Source: Delphinus delphis
Taxonomy: Eukaryota > Chordata > Mammalia > Artiodactyla > Delphinidae
DNA: 64,000 bases
Assembly (NCBI RefSeq): GCF_949987515.2
Contig: NC_082684.1
Span: 154,184,044-154,248,043, forward strand
Direction of reading: 5' to 3'
The position numbers were made by a program, and so were the translations under genes. This document shows positions 12,761 to 24,060 of the stretch, one piece after another. Numbering within the stretch: the first letter of the stretch is position 1; each line of letters begins with the position of its first letter. The notes below the pieces were generated by a model. That model did not search any database and was not told the DNA's origin. It was given only the letters and a program-made list of their open reading frames with translations.

Positions 12761-13899
12761 CAGACACCACAAGCAGTGTCATGAGGCTCCTGCAGGGCGA
12801 GCTGTGCCGTCTGTCGGGTGAGCTGGAATGTACCAGAATGCACCCCCCCCCAGTGCTTCCTGCGAGGTGCCTCAAGCAGGCTGACAGGGACCAAGAGTAG
12901 CTCCTTTAAGTCAAGTCCTCAGCTCCCGAGGGCGCCCTACTCTCTTATGGGAAGAAATGAGGACGATGACAGGGAACTGACTGAGCGGCATATAGCCTCA
13001 GAATAAAAACTCACATCCGGTGGTGAGGGGGTCTCCAAATCCCCAAACAGAAACTCAGAGATGGTCCTTCAGCTTGTCTTTTCCAGGGCAGAGAGTGGGA
13101 GTAAACGCAGTGTTTATGGAGCTTTGAGGACCATGGATTCCTTCCCATACGGCCCAAGTGCTGACCCTGGGGGATCCACAGCGCCTTAAATCAACCATGA
13201 AGACACGCCGGTTTACATACGCACAGAGTCTGATCCACTTCCATAAATGACTCCCCGAACTCTGACCTCCTGCCTGTGGGGACAAATGTGCTTGGTCCCG
13301 CGGTCCTATAATTGATTGTGCAGTCAGCACCAGGCTGGCTGCTGCTATCAAATTCCAAGCTCATCGGAAGAGTGACATGACTTCGAGAAACACAAGACGC
13401 GTTTCCAAGTGTGTGGCGCAGCGTTCAGAAGCGCACAACGGACACGCAAGGATTCCCAAAATGATGAGGTGTCGTAAAATATGCCTGAGATAAAGTGGGG
13501 CCTCAAGATTAAGTGCGAAAACTGCCAGATTACTTTTACAAAGTTGGATAAGGAATCTGGGCTCTTTCCCAGGACACTTTTTGGGAAAACACATTGTTTG
13601 GACAGGTAGCATGACTGACTACCAGGCACGCGGACCACGCGTGCCCTGCTCTCCAACCTCGCAGCCAGCAGCTGCGCCGGGGACCTCAGCTGTAAGCCCA
13701 CCTCCCTCACCTTCCTGAAAAGACCCCTCGTGTGTGCTCTGGCTCAGCTGACCCGGCCTCACTCCCGCAGTCGGCATCGCCTTCTACGGCCCGATTCTAG
13801 GCTATATCTTCCCAGATTTCTCTGCCTACAGCTGCGTCCTCTCCTGCACCGAGGATGACACTGTTTCAGTCTCTTATGTGCTGCTGCCAGCTGCTGATG

Positions 13900-14025
13900 T
13901 GTCTGTTGTCCCCAGTCGATCGGGAGCATTTAGAATTGCAAGCATCTTACCCACCTTTGTCTTCAGGCAGCTTTTAATAGAGTGCCTTGCACATAGGTTA
14001 TCTGTAAATTTTTGTTGAGTTGAGG
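13900..14025 (+). repeat. L2 LINE 3' end (decayed)
   Basis: GTCTTCAGGCAGCTTTTAAT, GAGTGCCTTGCACATAGG and a TTTTTGTTGAGTTGA ending resemble L2. Confidence 0.45.
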
Positions 14026-15143
14026 AGCAATCTTACACATCATCGGCTAACAGGAAATCAAGGGCTTTCTCAGTGATTCACCTCCTCCGACTTGGAGAAA
14101 CCTGAGCATCAGAAGGTCGTGACCTCCCATCCCACGCCCACAGTGCCCAGCACCACGCCAGCACACATGTAGGTGCTCGGATGACGGCTGATCCTTGCAA
14201 GAGCGATGGGAGATTTAGAAATGGCACTTAAGGCAAGGAGAACACAGGCTGGGGCATCTGTGAGCTTCCTCAAATTTCCTAGAACTGGGGTTCCTGGCAT
14301 GGAGAACTAATCTGCCCTTTATTACGATGGATATATTTCAGCCCTCTGTCTTGGAAACTCTGGATAAGAATGCTAAAATGGATACAGCTCAGGGGTACTC
14401 AGCATTTTTACAAAGGCAGAGAGGTATTTGTCTGTCAGATGCCAGGCTGGCAATCTAAAAATGTGGTTTAACTAGAAATAAGAATGGTGTATTTAAAGGG
14501 AGAGTTAAACAAAATTAGCAAGAAAATTCCACCTGCTGATTGCATCATTAGGTTTTTTTTTTTTTTAAATCTATGAAGGTATGCAAGTTATAGAAGGACC
14601 AGCAAACTGTAGTTTGAGTTCTGCAGAATTATCTTAGCAAATGAGTTGGGAGAAATAATGCGTTAAATTCCAGCTACTGGAGTGAAGTCATGCAAGTCAC
14701 CACTGTAAGGAGTGAAAAACTGAGGGGGCGGGGGGACCCCCCCCCCTTATAATCCCTCTCATCGTAGCTTTTGTTTTGGTTCCAAAGAAGTTATTTTTTT
14801 CATTGATCATGTAGTTACAGACCTCACAGTTGATTTAATTTTTAGAAATATGCTCCCATATAATTCAGAATGGCTGGCAAATCACTTGTTCTGTTAAATA
14901 CAGAATTACCATAAATGGACTACTCATTTTTAAGAAATGAAATAAGATAAAATACAGAACATAAAAGTTATACTTAGTACATGGGAAGATCACATTTATT
15001 TTGACACAGAGGTCAGTTTAGGAGTTGGTGGTTCCTTAGAGGGGATATTCAGGGCTTACAGAAGTAGAAAGAGGAGGGAATTAGTCTAAATGTGGATTAC
15101 ACCTGAAGCATCCTGGAATTTCTTCATTAAAAGTAAACCACTA

Positions 15144-15336
15144 GGGCTTCCCTGGTGGCGCAGTGGTTGAGAGTCTGCCTGCCGATGCAGGGGACACGGG
15201 TTCATGCCCCAGCCCGGGAAGATCCCACATGCCGCGGAGCGGCTGGGCCCGTGAGCCGTGGCCGCTGAGCCTGCGCTCCGCAACGGAAGAGGCCACAGCA
15301 GTGAGAGGCCCGTGTACGGTGAGAAAAAAAAAAAAA
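15144..15336 (+). mobile_element. CHR-type SINE (copy 3) with small internal deletion
   Basis: A plus-strand copy between perfect 15-bp duplications AAAAGTAAACCACTA (15129-15143, 15333-15347, overlapping the A tail). Compared with the other copies it lacks about 16 bp of the block after GAGCCTGC. It lies in the same intron as copy 2, in the opposite orientation. Confidence 0.93.
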
Positions 15337-16207
15337 GTAAACCACTAATTTGGGTAGTTTGCTTATTGCATGGCTCTGATTCACAAAAGGTGAATGAATA
15401 GGCAAAATTTTATTTAAGACTTTCCTGCTTTTTATAGACGTGTGGAGTTTCCCTGTATAATGTACATATTTGCAACATGAAATTATAGAGTATAGATTTT
15501 TTAAGCAGTTACTATAACATTTCAGAGTTAAAAAGCATATATTCTGGTAATGGGAAGTTTATAATTTTTCTAAATGCTCCATGATTACGGTAGTCTCTGA
15601 ATTTATGACTCAGAATCCAGGGAGTGAAGGCACGTAGCTGTGGCTCCACGCGCTGTGATTTCTCTCACATGCTGGTGGATAAACCCCCAGCTCCTCCTCA
15701 TTCATCTAAAAACTCATACGACGCCTGGAGTGACCCACTGGAGGCCCCATCAAATCAGAGCTGTGGTGTTTGGCCTCAAAGGTGATAGAACAAATTAGTA
15801 ATTAAAGGTCTGGTTGAACAAAATACACGCTCAGGTGCCCACGGACTTCAGGTAGCCCCGCCGGGAACAGCCTTTTACTGTGACAGATGAAACGGTCTAA
15901 CATAGAACTTTAAATAGAAATAAGGCTATAATCGATTAAATTCTACCTATTTTTCTCTCTTATGAGAGAAATAAGTAGGTATGTAAGGCCAAGCTTCTAG
16001 GTGATGTGAGCAGATGCCCCTTGTTGATCCTAGAAGTGGCCGAGTGTCGGGAATGTTTCCTTCTTAGATGCCTTGGCTTGGGAAGGCACGAAACTTCCCG
16101 AGATGTTGTTATAAACAGGGATTAAAATCCAATTAAGGATGATTCAGTATAAGTAGTATTTTAGCCTTTTTCACAAATCAGCTTTGTCTTCACCTTCTTG
16201 CTTATTA

Positions 16208-16256
16208 CCAGATATTTATATTTATTATATATATTTATATATATTTATATTTATTG
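16208..16256. repeat. AT-rich TATTTATA simple repeat
   Basis: ATATTTATATTTATTATATA followed by TATTTATATATATTTATA: a low-complexity tract in the intron between exons j and k. Confidence 0.85.
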
Positions 16257-18239
16257 TCTGCCCTTCACAGCACAAATAGCGTCTGTTCTTTGTCCCACGA
16301 GAGGCCCAACTGGAAAGCATCTGTCAGTTCAAAGTGGCACGTGAGTCTCAAAACAAGCCCTGAGACTAACACAGACCGATACCTTCTGTATCTGCCTCGT
16401 GGATACTGCAAGGTCTGTACCAGACACTCAGTGGGTGCAGACTGAATGAACCTAGGACCGGCTGGAACACGTGTTAAATCCGTGTCATCAGCACTCGTCC
16501 TGTATACAAATGCGACGCTGTTTTCGAGGTGCTGCTAGTAATAAATACCAGACCGGAAACATGCTGCATCGGGCCATGTGCTTTAAGCAGGGTTTCAACC
16601 TTCTGCTCTGTTCTTGTTTGCAAGACCGAGATGCAGTTTCTCAACAAGCCCCAAATCATGTGAGTCCTCACGTTTCTCACAATTCTCTTTCTTTCCTGTT
16701 TGTGTGTTTAAATGAAGGGACATGCTCATTACCACGTTCTTTACGGACAAGGAACCTTTTTCTTTTTGTCTGCTTTTAAGTGTCGCCCAGAGAGGAAGCG
16801 CAGCTTGTCAGACAGCGAGGAGGTGGCCTGGCCTTCCAGCCACCATTCACTCGTTCGGTGCACTTACTGGGTGTCTACAGAAGACGCTACTATTCCATCA
16901 GTGGAAACCTTGGGAACACTGAGAACTCCCCTCTCCTGGGAGGAGCTGCGAACCACATTAATTTGCTTTTTATAATTCGTTACTGCATTTTGGTGGCCTT
17001 GGGAGAAAATCTGAGAAGTTCACTGGTTACAGGGGAAATCAGAGGCCTTTCTTGTTTTCTTAATGATTTAATGCTTGAATTACCCTCTTTCTAGACTATT
17101 GGTTTGTATAATCTAAAAAAAAAGCCAGATGGACATATATTTAATTTATGACGTGGAAAGCAGTACTTTAGTGAAATGCAAGGTTGTGAAAGACGCTTAC
17201 ACTGTGAAACAATGCAAGAAATGTCAATGCAACAAATTGAGCAAACATGGTAGAGCACGTGACAGGCTTCCACTTGAACTTTCATGTGAGGCCAGTGAGA
17301 AGTGTGCAAGGTGGATTATATTTAGAGTGGGGATTTATTTTCATACTAACTTAAGGGAAAATATAGATTAAAAACCCTCCTTCCTTATGGCATATCATTT
17401 CATCTGCTAGATTGAAAACTTTTAAGATATAAATTATATCAATAGTTCTCCCATTTATCCATAATTTACCGTAGTACCTAACATACCATAGGCTTTAAAA
17501 TAACTTACAAAGAAAGAAGTGAAGGAAGTAAGAAAACCGTGACAAAAGCAGCATTAAATAAAGCGCAATGGCCCGAGGGCTTCTGCCTCTGGGAAGGTCA
17601 AGTAGATGTCTCCCTCTTTCTCTCGAGAAGTAAAAGCCCTGAATGTTATAAATAAGACAAACATAAGAAGACTCTGGAAGGTGGAGGAAAGAAGGCAGAC
17701 CAGCCAGGGACAGTGGGACTCCAGATCTGACACGGTAGCCAGTCCTTTGAGCTTTCGTTTTTTGGCCTCCTATGTCTTTAGTGTTTCACAAGCTGGCAGC
17801 CCAGAAATGCCAACGGGCACAAATGAAAAGAGGGCCAACGGAAGCCTGTTCTCTCTACTGGAAAGGGGGAGCTGGGGAGACAAAAGCCTTTCAGACGACA
17901 ACTGCTCTACCACGGGACAACGCGCACCCCACCCGCCAGCCAAGGCAGAGCTGGAAGCCCTGACCTCCAGCCAGGCCAGGCTGCATAAGACCCAGCCCTC
18001 ACCAAGGGGCATCCAAGAACCCCTAGTAGAGGCCGGAGCTGCCGTCTCCACTGCACGGCCAAGGGACCCCACGGAGCTGCAGGTGGGACCGCACGTGGAG
18101 CCCGGGTGTCCTGCTCCCCTGCCCCCAGGGACGAGGAAGCCCCCCACCCCCTGCCGAGGCCAAGCCCCAGGAAGCCAGCTGACACAGAAGACCCGGAGGC
18201 TCAGAACCAGAAGAGCTGCTGCGCAGCGGAACCCCGTAC

Positions 18240-18368
18240 CTGCTCCTGAAATATTTTGGCCAGGGGGGCACAGTCCGTCAGCTTGATGAACCTCACCACG
18301 TCTGTCACCGACCACTCCAAGGGGTTGCTCTCCAGGACCAGCCTCTCCTCCTCCTCTTGCTTCACCGC
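18240..18368 (-). CDS. SFMBT2: SFMBT2 coding exon j: SAM domain, N-terminal half
   Basis: A 129-nt exon of exactly 43 codons, phase 0 at both ends, acceptor CCCTCTGCAG|GCGGTG, donor GAGCAG|GTACGG (a weaker donor). It encodes residues 405-447: an acidic lead ([19 protein letters not shown]) and then [20 protein letters not shown] with FQEQ. The W-S-V-x-D-V pattern is the start of SAM helix 1. SAM domains of Polycomb proteins mediate self-association or binding to Scm-type partners. Confidence 0.92.
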
Positions 18369-19123
18369 CTGCAGAGGGAAGGGAAGCAGGAGGCTGTTTT
18401 CTCACTTCCCGGATGGCAGGACCCTCTCTGAACCCTGAGGGCTGGAGCCGGGCTTTCTGGACCACTCGCGGCCTCCTCACGAGGCACCTGGACAGGTGCA
18501 GAGGCGACCGGTATCCAGGGATGCTCTTAGCAACTCGTCTGGGTTATGACTTTGCTCCAAAGACTTGTGTATCTTTAGAGGTTAAAAAAAAAGGCACAGT
18601 GATGGCCGCTGTTGACCCCCAAGTTCAGGAGCTCTGGGGCTGAGTGCGGGATCTCTGGTCGAGGAGGAGACAGGGCAGGAGCCGGTGTAGGCGCGCGAGG
18701 CCGCTATGCCCCCAGTTACGTGTGTGACGCTGGTGCCAGCGACCTTCCAGCTGATCGTGCAACACGTGGGCTCAGGGGAGACCAGATACCCCGACTACAC
18801 ACTTTATAGCATCACAAGGTCTCCTGAGGAGGGAAAGCCTAGTGTTTAATGAGACCTTGAGGACTTATTCTGTCTGTTCTCCTGATCCCTGTGGTTTTAA
18901 AACCTTCCGGAAAAAGAGGTGCTATTACTTCTCCCAGAGCCCCATCCTGAGGTTCACCGTCCTGCTCCGTGGGATGTGGAATCACCAAGCTTTCTGCCCC
19001 TGATTTAGCAACACAGCCGGAGCAGCTGCTAGTGTTTAACTTAAACAGGGGTCCCCCAAGTGAGGTCCCGTGCTGCCCCACTGGGGACACCAGACGGGCC
19101 AGCTGAAGTGGCCTGAGCTTTAC
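18369..19123 (-). other. SFMBT2 intron between exons i and j (755 bp)
   Basis: GC-rich, without recognisable repeats. The frame of exon i stays open for 94 codons into this intron, stopping at 18839. Confidence 0.85.
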
Positions 19124-19387
19124 CTCCGCTGCTTCCTGGCTGGAGGCCGGGCCCCTGGGGGCCCCCTCGGCACTGGGGGTGGCCCGGGCCCTCCGGCCCC
19201 TCCGCGTCCTCTCCATGGGCGCCCGGCGCTCAGGCTCCGAGCCGCTTCTCAGGGTCACGGCCCTCCGGGGCCGGGTGGAGGGCACCTCGGCCGAGGATGT
19301 GTCCGTCTGGTCATCACGGAGCTCGGAGCCGGTCTCCTCACTCCCGGTGTCATCGTCCAGGGCGTCCGCATCCTCCTCTTCACTTTC
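19124..19387 (-). CDS. SFMBT2: SFMBT2 coding exon i: acidic then Arg/Pro/Ala-rich linker
   Basis: A 264-nt exon of exactly 88 codons, phase 0 at both ends, acceptor TTTCCTAG|GAAAGT after a weak pyrimidine tract, donor GCGGAG|GTAAAG. It encodes residues 317-404. It opens with an acidic run ([20 protein letters not shown]), continues with [20 protein letters not shown] and ends in a low-complexity Arg/Ala/Pro/Gly tail. No fold is expected. GC and CpG content are high compared with the surrounding introns, and this is probably the fastest-changing part of the protein. Because its length is divisible by three, skipping it would keep the frame. Confidence 0.87.
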
Positions 19388-19766
19388 CTAGGAGGACGGA
19401 AGATGCACTGAGGCAGTGGGGAAGGGGGCCTCCGGGAAGGCAGGGGAGGGGGCCTCGGGAAGGCGGGGGAGGGGGCCCGCAACTCCACCTCAGACCCTCT
19501 CCTGCCCAGGTGCCGGTACCACCCTCCCGCTGAGATGTGTCCAAGGAGGCCTCGGAAGATGGATCCCATGGTCCCACCCCGGGTCCCACCTGCAGCCCCT
19601 TCCCAGCCCAGACGCTGCAATGTTAAGTCTGCGTTCGACAACGAAGGAGGGGGTTCTGGCGGTTCACGATTCTCACCATTTAGCATCAAACTTCGACCTG
19701 GCCTTGGCTGTGAAGCCAGGGCGGCGCTTCCCGATCGAATGTGGGAAGCTTCCGAGCAGAACGTAC
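19388..19766 (-). other. SFMBT2 intron between exons h and i (379 bp)
   Basis: A short GC-rich intron with purine-rich near-repeats at 19418-19480 (GGGAAGGGGGCCTC and GGGAAGGCAGGGGAGGG-type units on the plus strand). The exon h frame stops within about 27 codons if the intron is retained. Confidence 0.85.
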
Positions 19767-19933
19767 CTCCCCGGAGCCTGCGGCAAAGCCCACGGCAGAG
19801 GACCTCCGTTTCTTCTGCACAAAAATGGATTTTCGTCGTTTCCTGCGTCTGGCCGGTTTAGGGTGTCCGCTTTCAGCACTGCTTTCTCCAATCGGGGGCT
19901 TAATGATCTTCTTCCTCTTCCCGTAATAATAAG
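19767..19933 (-). CDS. SFMBT2: SFMBT2 coding exon h: basic nuclear-localisation linker
   Basis: A 167-nt exon, acceptor TCCCTGTAG|CTTATT, donor GGGGAG|GTACGT. It encodes residues 261-316. Three basic clusters are visible: [19 protein letters not shown] and VQKKRRSS. The second is strongly basic and is a likely nuclear localisation or nucleic-acid contact region between SLED and SAM. The exon ends in phase 0. The short 379-bp intron to exon i is GC-rich. Confidence 0.9.
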
Positions 19934-20120
19934 CTACAGGGAGAGAGATGATGAGATTACAAACTTCATTAAAAGGTTACACTCACGGGCATGCATGGAT
20001 GGGGAGGATAGAGACAGGAGCAAGGCAGAGGGAGGAGAGAAGGAAAACTAAAGGGAGAGGGAGGGGGAAAGTGAGAGAGAGATCATTCCTTCATTTGAGA
20101 CCATTGAAACTTCACATCCC

Positions 20121-20328
20121 GGGGCTTCCCTGGTGGGGCAGTGGTTGAGAGTCCGCCTGCCGATGTGGGGGACACGGGTTCATGCCCCGGTCCGGGAAGA
20201 TCCCACATGCTGCAGAGCGGCTGCGCCCGTGAGCCATGGCCGCTGAGCCTGCACGTCCGGAGCCTGTGCTCCGCAACGGGAGAGGCCACAACAGTGAGAG
20301 GCCCGCGTACCGCAAAAAAAAAAACCCA
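20121..20328 (+). mobile_element. CHR-type SINE (copy 4)
   Basis: A plus-strand copy with a short A tail and perfect 15-bp target-site duplications GAAACTTCACATCCC (20106-20120, 20329-20343). It sits about 190 bp upstream, in the transcribed sense, of the exon h acceptor, in the intron between exons g and h. Confidence 0.95.
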
Positions 20329-20422
20329 GAAACTTCACATCCCATTTACACCTCAGGAAACAGTTCTGAGAAAACAGCTCCACAGGGGGGAAACCTGTCC
20401 CCGGTGCCCTCGTGTTTACAAG

Positions 20423-20818
20423 CTGTTACGGACAGAACAGTGTCACCTGCCACCCGCACAACCCCTCGCAAATTCAAATGTAGAAGCCCTAACCCCCAAT
20501 GTGACTGCACCTGGAGGTGGGCCTTTAGGGAGGTGATTACAGTTAATGAGGTCATAAGGGTGAGGCCCTGACCCAACAGGACCGATATCCTGACAAGACG
20601 AGGAAGAGACACCAGGGACGCACAGAGGGAGGACCCTGTGGGGACACAGCGAGGAGGCGGCCGACTGCAAGGCAAGGAGAGAGGCCCCAGGAGAAACCAG
20701 CCCTGCTGACGCCTCGATCTGGACTTGCAGCCTCCAAAACTGGGAGGAATGAATGTCTGTTGTTTAAGCCCCACAGTCTGTGGGACTTTGCTGTGGCGGC
20801 CCGAGCAGACTGAGACAG
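20423..20818 (+). mobile_element. MaLR (MLT1-like) solo LTR
   Basis: A full-length-looking copy from TGTTACGGACAGAACAG to GAGCAGACTGAGACA: TG at the start, CA at the end, as expected for an LTR. It includes TGTTGTTTAAGCCCCACAGT. It lies in the intron between exons g and h. Confidence 0.65.
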
Positions 20819-21892
20819 AAGGTGAGCCAAACAAGCTTAGAGTTATTTCAGGAGTTTCTCTCTGCTGCCCTTCCTTGCCCCCAATACTGCACACAGTGGT
20901 GGCAACCACGCCCACTGGAGAAGCTCTGACAGCTGCCCCCGAGTCTGAAGCTTGAAGAATGAACAAGCACAGTGAACACCTACTGGAGGGCCCTGGTCAC
21001 GAAGGATCTCCCCATCTCTCGATCTGACCAAGACCAACTGGCAAACACACAGCCCAAATTAACGGGGCACCTTCTGTCTTTTCAAATAGTGTTCCTTCCC
21101 TACTACATAACTACACACTTTATTCTTTTCTCTCAGTGGAGACTTTCATTATGTCTGAATTCAATAACAGAGTTATACGTCTGTATTACCTCCTAGAGCA
21201 ATAGTTAGAAAATTATTTACCAACTTTCAATAATGATTGCTATATTTTATCATTTGAATGTATAATCAACTAACTAAAACCTATTATGGGTCCAGTTTTC
21301 AATTGTGATCAACACTGAGATGCTTCCTCATTAGCCAAAGCCTCAACTGTTCCCTATGGAACTCCCATTATTCCAGAAAAGGACCAGATGCACCAAAGGA
21401 ACCTTTATCTACGGCTGGAGGCATACAAAGGAAAATGCCAAATGCAGGGCTCCTGGATGACAGTGGCTGTTTCCCACCCTGCAGTGAAGCACGTGTCCAC
21501 ACATCCCCACACCACTGTACCTGAGAGGAAAGTCACTCAGCCTCCACACCTCAAACTCCCTATATGCAAAATGACCGACTAGTGTAGGTTTCTTTCAGGA
21601 CTAAAGCTGTCTATTTCCAGTACCTTCCACTTGAATTTGGTCCGTAAAGACGGCACTTATAAAACTGTCAAGAAACGCCATGGGGTTCTTGGGTGTGAAC
21701 AAACACTTATCCATTAGTATCTGACACCTAGAGAGAACCACAAAGCAGCTCATCCTGGAGTGTGGTTGCAGCAGAGCTGGAGACATCCCCATCCCTTCCT
21801 TATTCTAGGAGAGAAACAAGTATCTACTAAGTAAACCTTAAAGAATTCTCCTGTAGCCATTCCTAGGAAAAACTATGCAAAAGGTGTTTAAA

Positions 21893-21925
21893 CAAAAACA
21901 AACAAATAAACAAACAAACAAAAAA
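21893..21925. repeat. (AAAC)n simple repeat
   Basis: AACAAAAACAAACAAATAAA followed by CAAACAAACA, about 80 bp beyond the donor of exon g in the intron. Confidence 0.9.
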
Positions 21926-22001
21926 ACAGCCCACCAACTACATGACTACATGGTCTGCGGGTAGGCCCACAGACCAACGTTCTTTTCGGATTTGCACTTA
22001 C

Positions 22002-22177
22002 TGTATTTGGTTTTGGTGTGAATGGAGCAGTTCTCCGGGCAGTTTTCAGAAACCAGCACAGGACTGAACAAATTCGGACAGCATTCGAGCTTGGCACAAA
22101 CACGGCGGCAGAAATCCGCTACTTGGTCAGATGTTCGGACGATCTTGGCCACGGCCCTGTATGTTTTGCCTCTATAC
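22002..22177 (-). CDS. SFMBT2: SFMBT2 coding exon g: SLED domain, C-terminal part
   Basis: A 176-nt exon, acceptor TTTGTTTCTAG|GTATAG with a strong pyrimidine tract, donor AAATACA|GTAAGT. It encodes residues 202-261: [40 protein letters not shown] and [18 protein letters not shown]. The Cys-rich stretch closes the SLED domain. The exon ends with one base that joins exon h to give a Thr codon (ACT), so the junction reads [12 protein letters not shown]. Confidence 0.92.
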
Positions 22178-23086
22178 CTAGAAACAAAGAAGAAAAAGTG
22201 ATGGAGAGACCACACACTGACTCAGATCTATTCTGTACAGTGGATTCCAAAGCGGCCCATTCACTTTCTAAAAACAAAGCAGGTTGTGTGTGGTTTCTCT
22301 GTCATTTGTTTTCGTTGTTCCTTATGAGTTCACAAAAATATTTTTAAGAAATGCCCAGCGCCATGGGCAATGTATGTGGCGACGAGGCTAAAACAGGATT
22401 CCAGAATAAAGATTCCCAGTTGGCGTATTCTCACCGGGGTCTACGTAATTGAACACCCCTCCAGGATGCTTCTGGAATCTAGATAGTGTCACTCGTTGCT
22501 CATGACCTTTGAGAAATAAAACCTTTCTCCTCCCCAAGAAAAACCACATGAAGTCACCAACGAAAAACTAGAGACCAGATCTTCTGGAAAGCAGGTTGGA
22601 TGGACTCCTGTTTTAAAAATAAGTACTACAGCCCTCACCCAAATGCCTATTTAATAATGACGTAAACCATGCTGGCTGAAAAGGTGAGCTCTTCGAAATA
22701 GTTTGAGTCACCTTTCAATACAATTTTTAAAACTATCATTGGTACAAAATAATGATAAATTTCTCAGTTGGCAACAGATCATATGTCTTTATTTACTTCA
22801 CATCTCACTAAACTTAAGAGTCCACTGAAATGAGAATACATCAAAATAGCTGGGCCTATTAAACTATGTCCTTGATGTGCACCCTAATTTTCAAGTTGAA
22901 ATCCTGAACGATAGTTTATTTTCCAGGAACACTGCACGTAGTGGTAGCTCTGGCTGAGAGCACTTGTGTTAATTTTTGGAAAACTAAGCAAAATTGAGAG
23001 AGAAAGAACCACCAAGGAAGGCTGCTGACCTTGTCAGTTTCCTCATCAGCAGTGTCAACCTGCTCCTTTACACAGTTGTATGCAGA

Positions 23087-23420
23087 TCTTCCTTGACTTC
23101 CGATGGGGGTTACATCCCAATAAATCCACCTTAAGTTGAAAATATCCTAAGTCGGAAATGCATGTAATGCACCCAGCCTAGCGAACATCAGAGCTTCGCC
23201 TGGTCTACCTTAAATGTGCTCAGGACACTCACATTAACCTATGGCTGGGAAAAAGGATCCAACACAAAGCTTATATCATAATAAAGTGTTGACTATCTCG
23301 TGTAATTTACTGAATAGAGGAAGTGAAAAACAGAATGGTTGTCTGGGTCCAGAACGGTTGTTAAGAGTACCTGCTGTCCCCCCTCGTGATTGCAGGGTTG
23401 ACGGGGAGCACACTTTGAAA
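23087..23420. mobile_element. Tigger-like MITE remnant (family unassigned)
   Basis: CTTGACTTCCGATGGGGGTT, AAGTTGAAAATATCCTAAGT and ATAATAAAGTGTTGACTATC follow the order of a common mammalian pogo-like MITE. The right end is decayed and no terminal inverted repeat pair is preserved. Confidence 0.5.
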
Positions 23421-23624
23421 CAGTACAGGAAGGCAGCACGATGGAGGGACCAGGAAGGACTGCCTCCCTGCCGTGAACGTGGGGACCCACTCAGAGTCTC
23501 AGAGTGCACACACAGACTGTTTTAAGAGGAAGATGTTTACGGTTCAACAGATGCAGAAGGCAGCTTTCTTGGAGTTTCCATTATCTGACTAAAGGCAGAA
23601 ATTTCTGAGCAGTGAGGATCGCCA

Positions 23625-24060
23625 TAAATACCCTCTTTGGGGGTCGCTTCTCATCCTAGGGATGAACCTACCATAAATCCCCTCTTGGAGGAATTTCATG
23701 GCCTTGAAGAAGACAGAAAGGCCACTCCTGCCTGCATAACAAACTATTCCAAACTTTCTTATCTCCCAGTTTTTCTCCTAAAAACCCACTTGTCTTTCCC
23801 AAAGAAACCTATTTGTTCTTCCCCAGAGGCCTTTTCTCCCCACTCCTTTCCCCCCCACTAGGTTAGGGATGACTTAGGTATAAGCTCCAAACCCTAACTG
23901 TCCCTTTGAGTTACACATCATAGAGCACTTCTGTGTGTACATCCATTGCACCAGGAAAGAAATGGTCTTTTTTTTTTTTTTCCCTGTCTTTTGTCAGTTT
24001 AGTTTGCAGGCTCCCAGGTACTGAACCTAAGAGGGTAGATGAAGGGGTTTTCCCCCTGAC
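23625..24060 (+). mobile_element. LTR-like repeat, related to the insert at 30371
   Basis: The last 75 bp (GTCTTTTGTCAGTTTAGTTT, TACTGAACCTAAGAGGGTAG, GGGGTTTTCCCCCTGACA) match the end of the 30371-30868 insert. It ends in CA like an LTR. The body is pyrimidine-rich (23750-23860) and the left boundary is a guess. Confidence 0.4.

Larger units (their letters stand above)
8235..18239 (-). other. SFMBT2 intron between exons j and k (10005 bp)
   Basis: Holds CHR SINE copies 2 and 3 in opposite orientation, L1 fragments (10836-11120, 12000-12132), a MaLR LTR, L2 ends, an old repeat at 10115, an AT tract at 16208 and a G/C run at 14724-14746. No other exon-like sequence was recognised. Confidence 0.8.
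19934..22001 (-). other. SFMBT2 intron between exons g and h (2068 bp)
   Basis: Contains CHR SINE copy 4, a MaLR LTR (20423-20818) and an (AAAC)n tract. The remainder (20820-21890) shows nothing recognisable. Confidence 0.85.

Noticed and set aside
17606..18286. 226-codon open frame on the plus strand opposite exon j
   Set aside because: It lies in GC-rich DNA antisense to a real exon, has no family-like composition or domain, and no splice or promoter context. Long chance frames are expected here.
17770..18480. 236-codon open frame on the minus strand covering exon j
   Set aside because: It is in a different frame from the SAM-coding exon j and reads Gly/Pro/Arg-rich nonsense, so it is a shadow frame.
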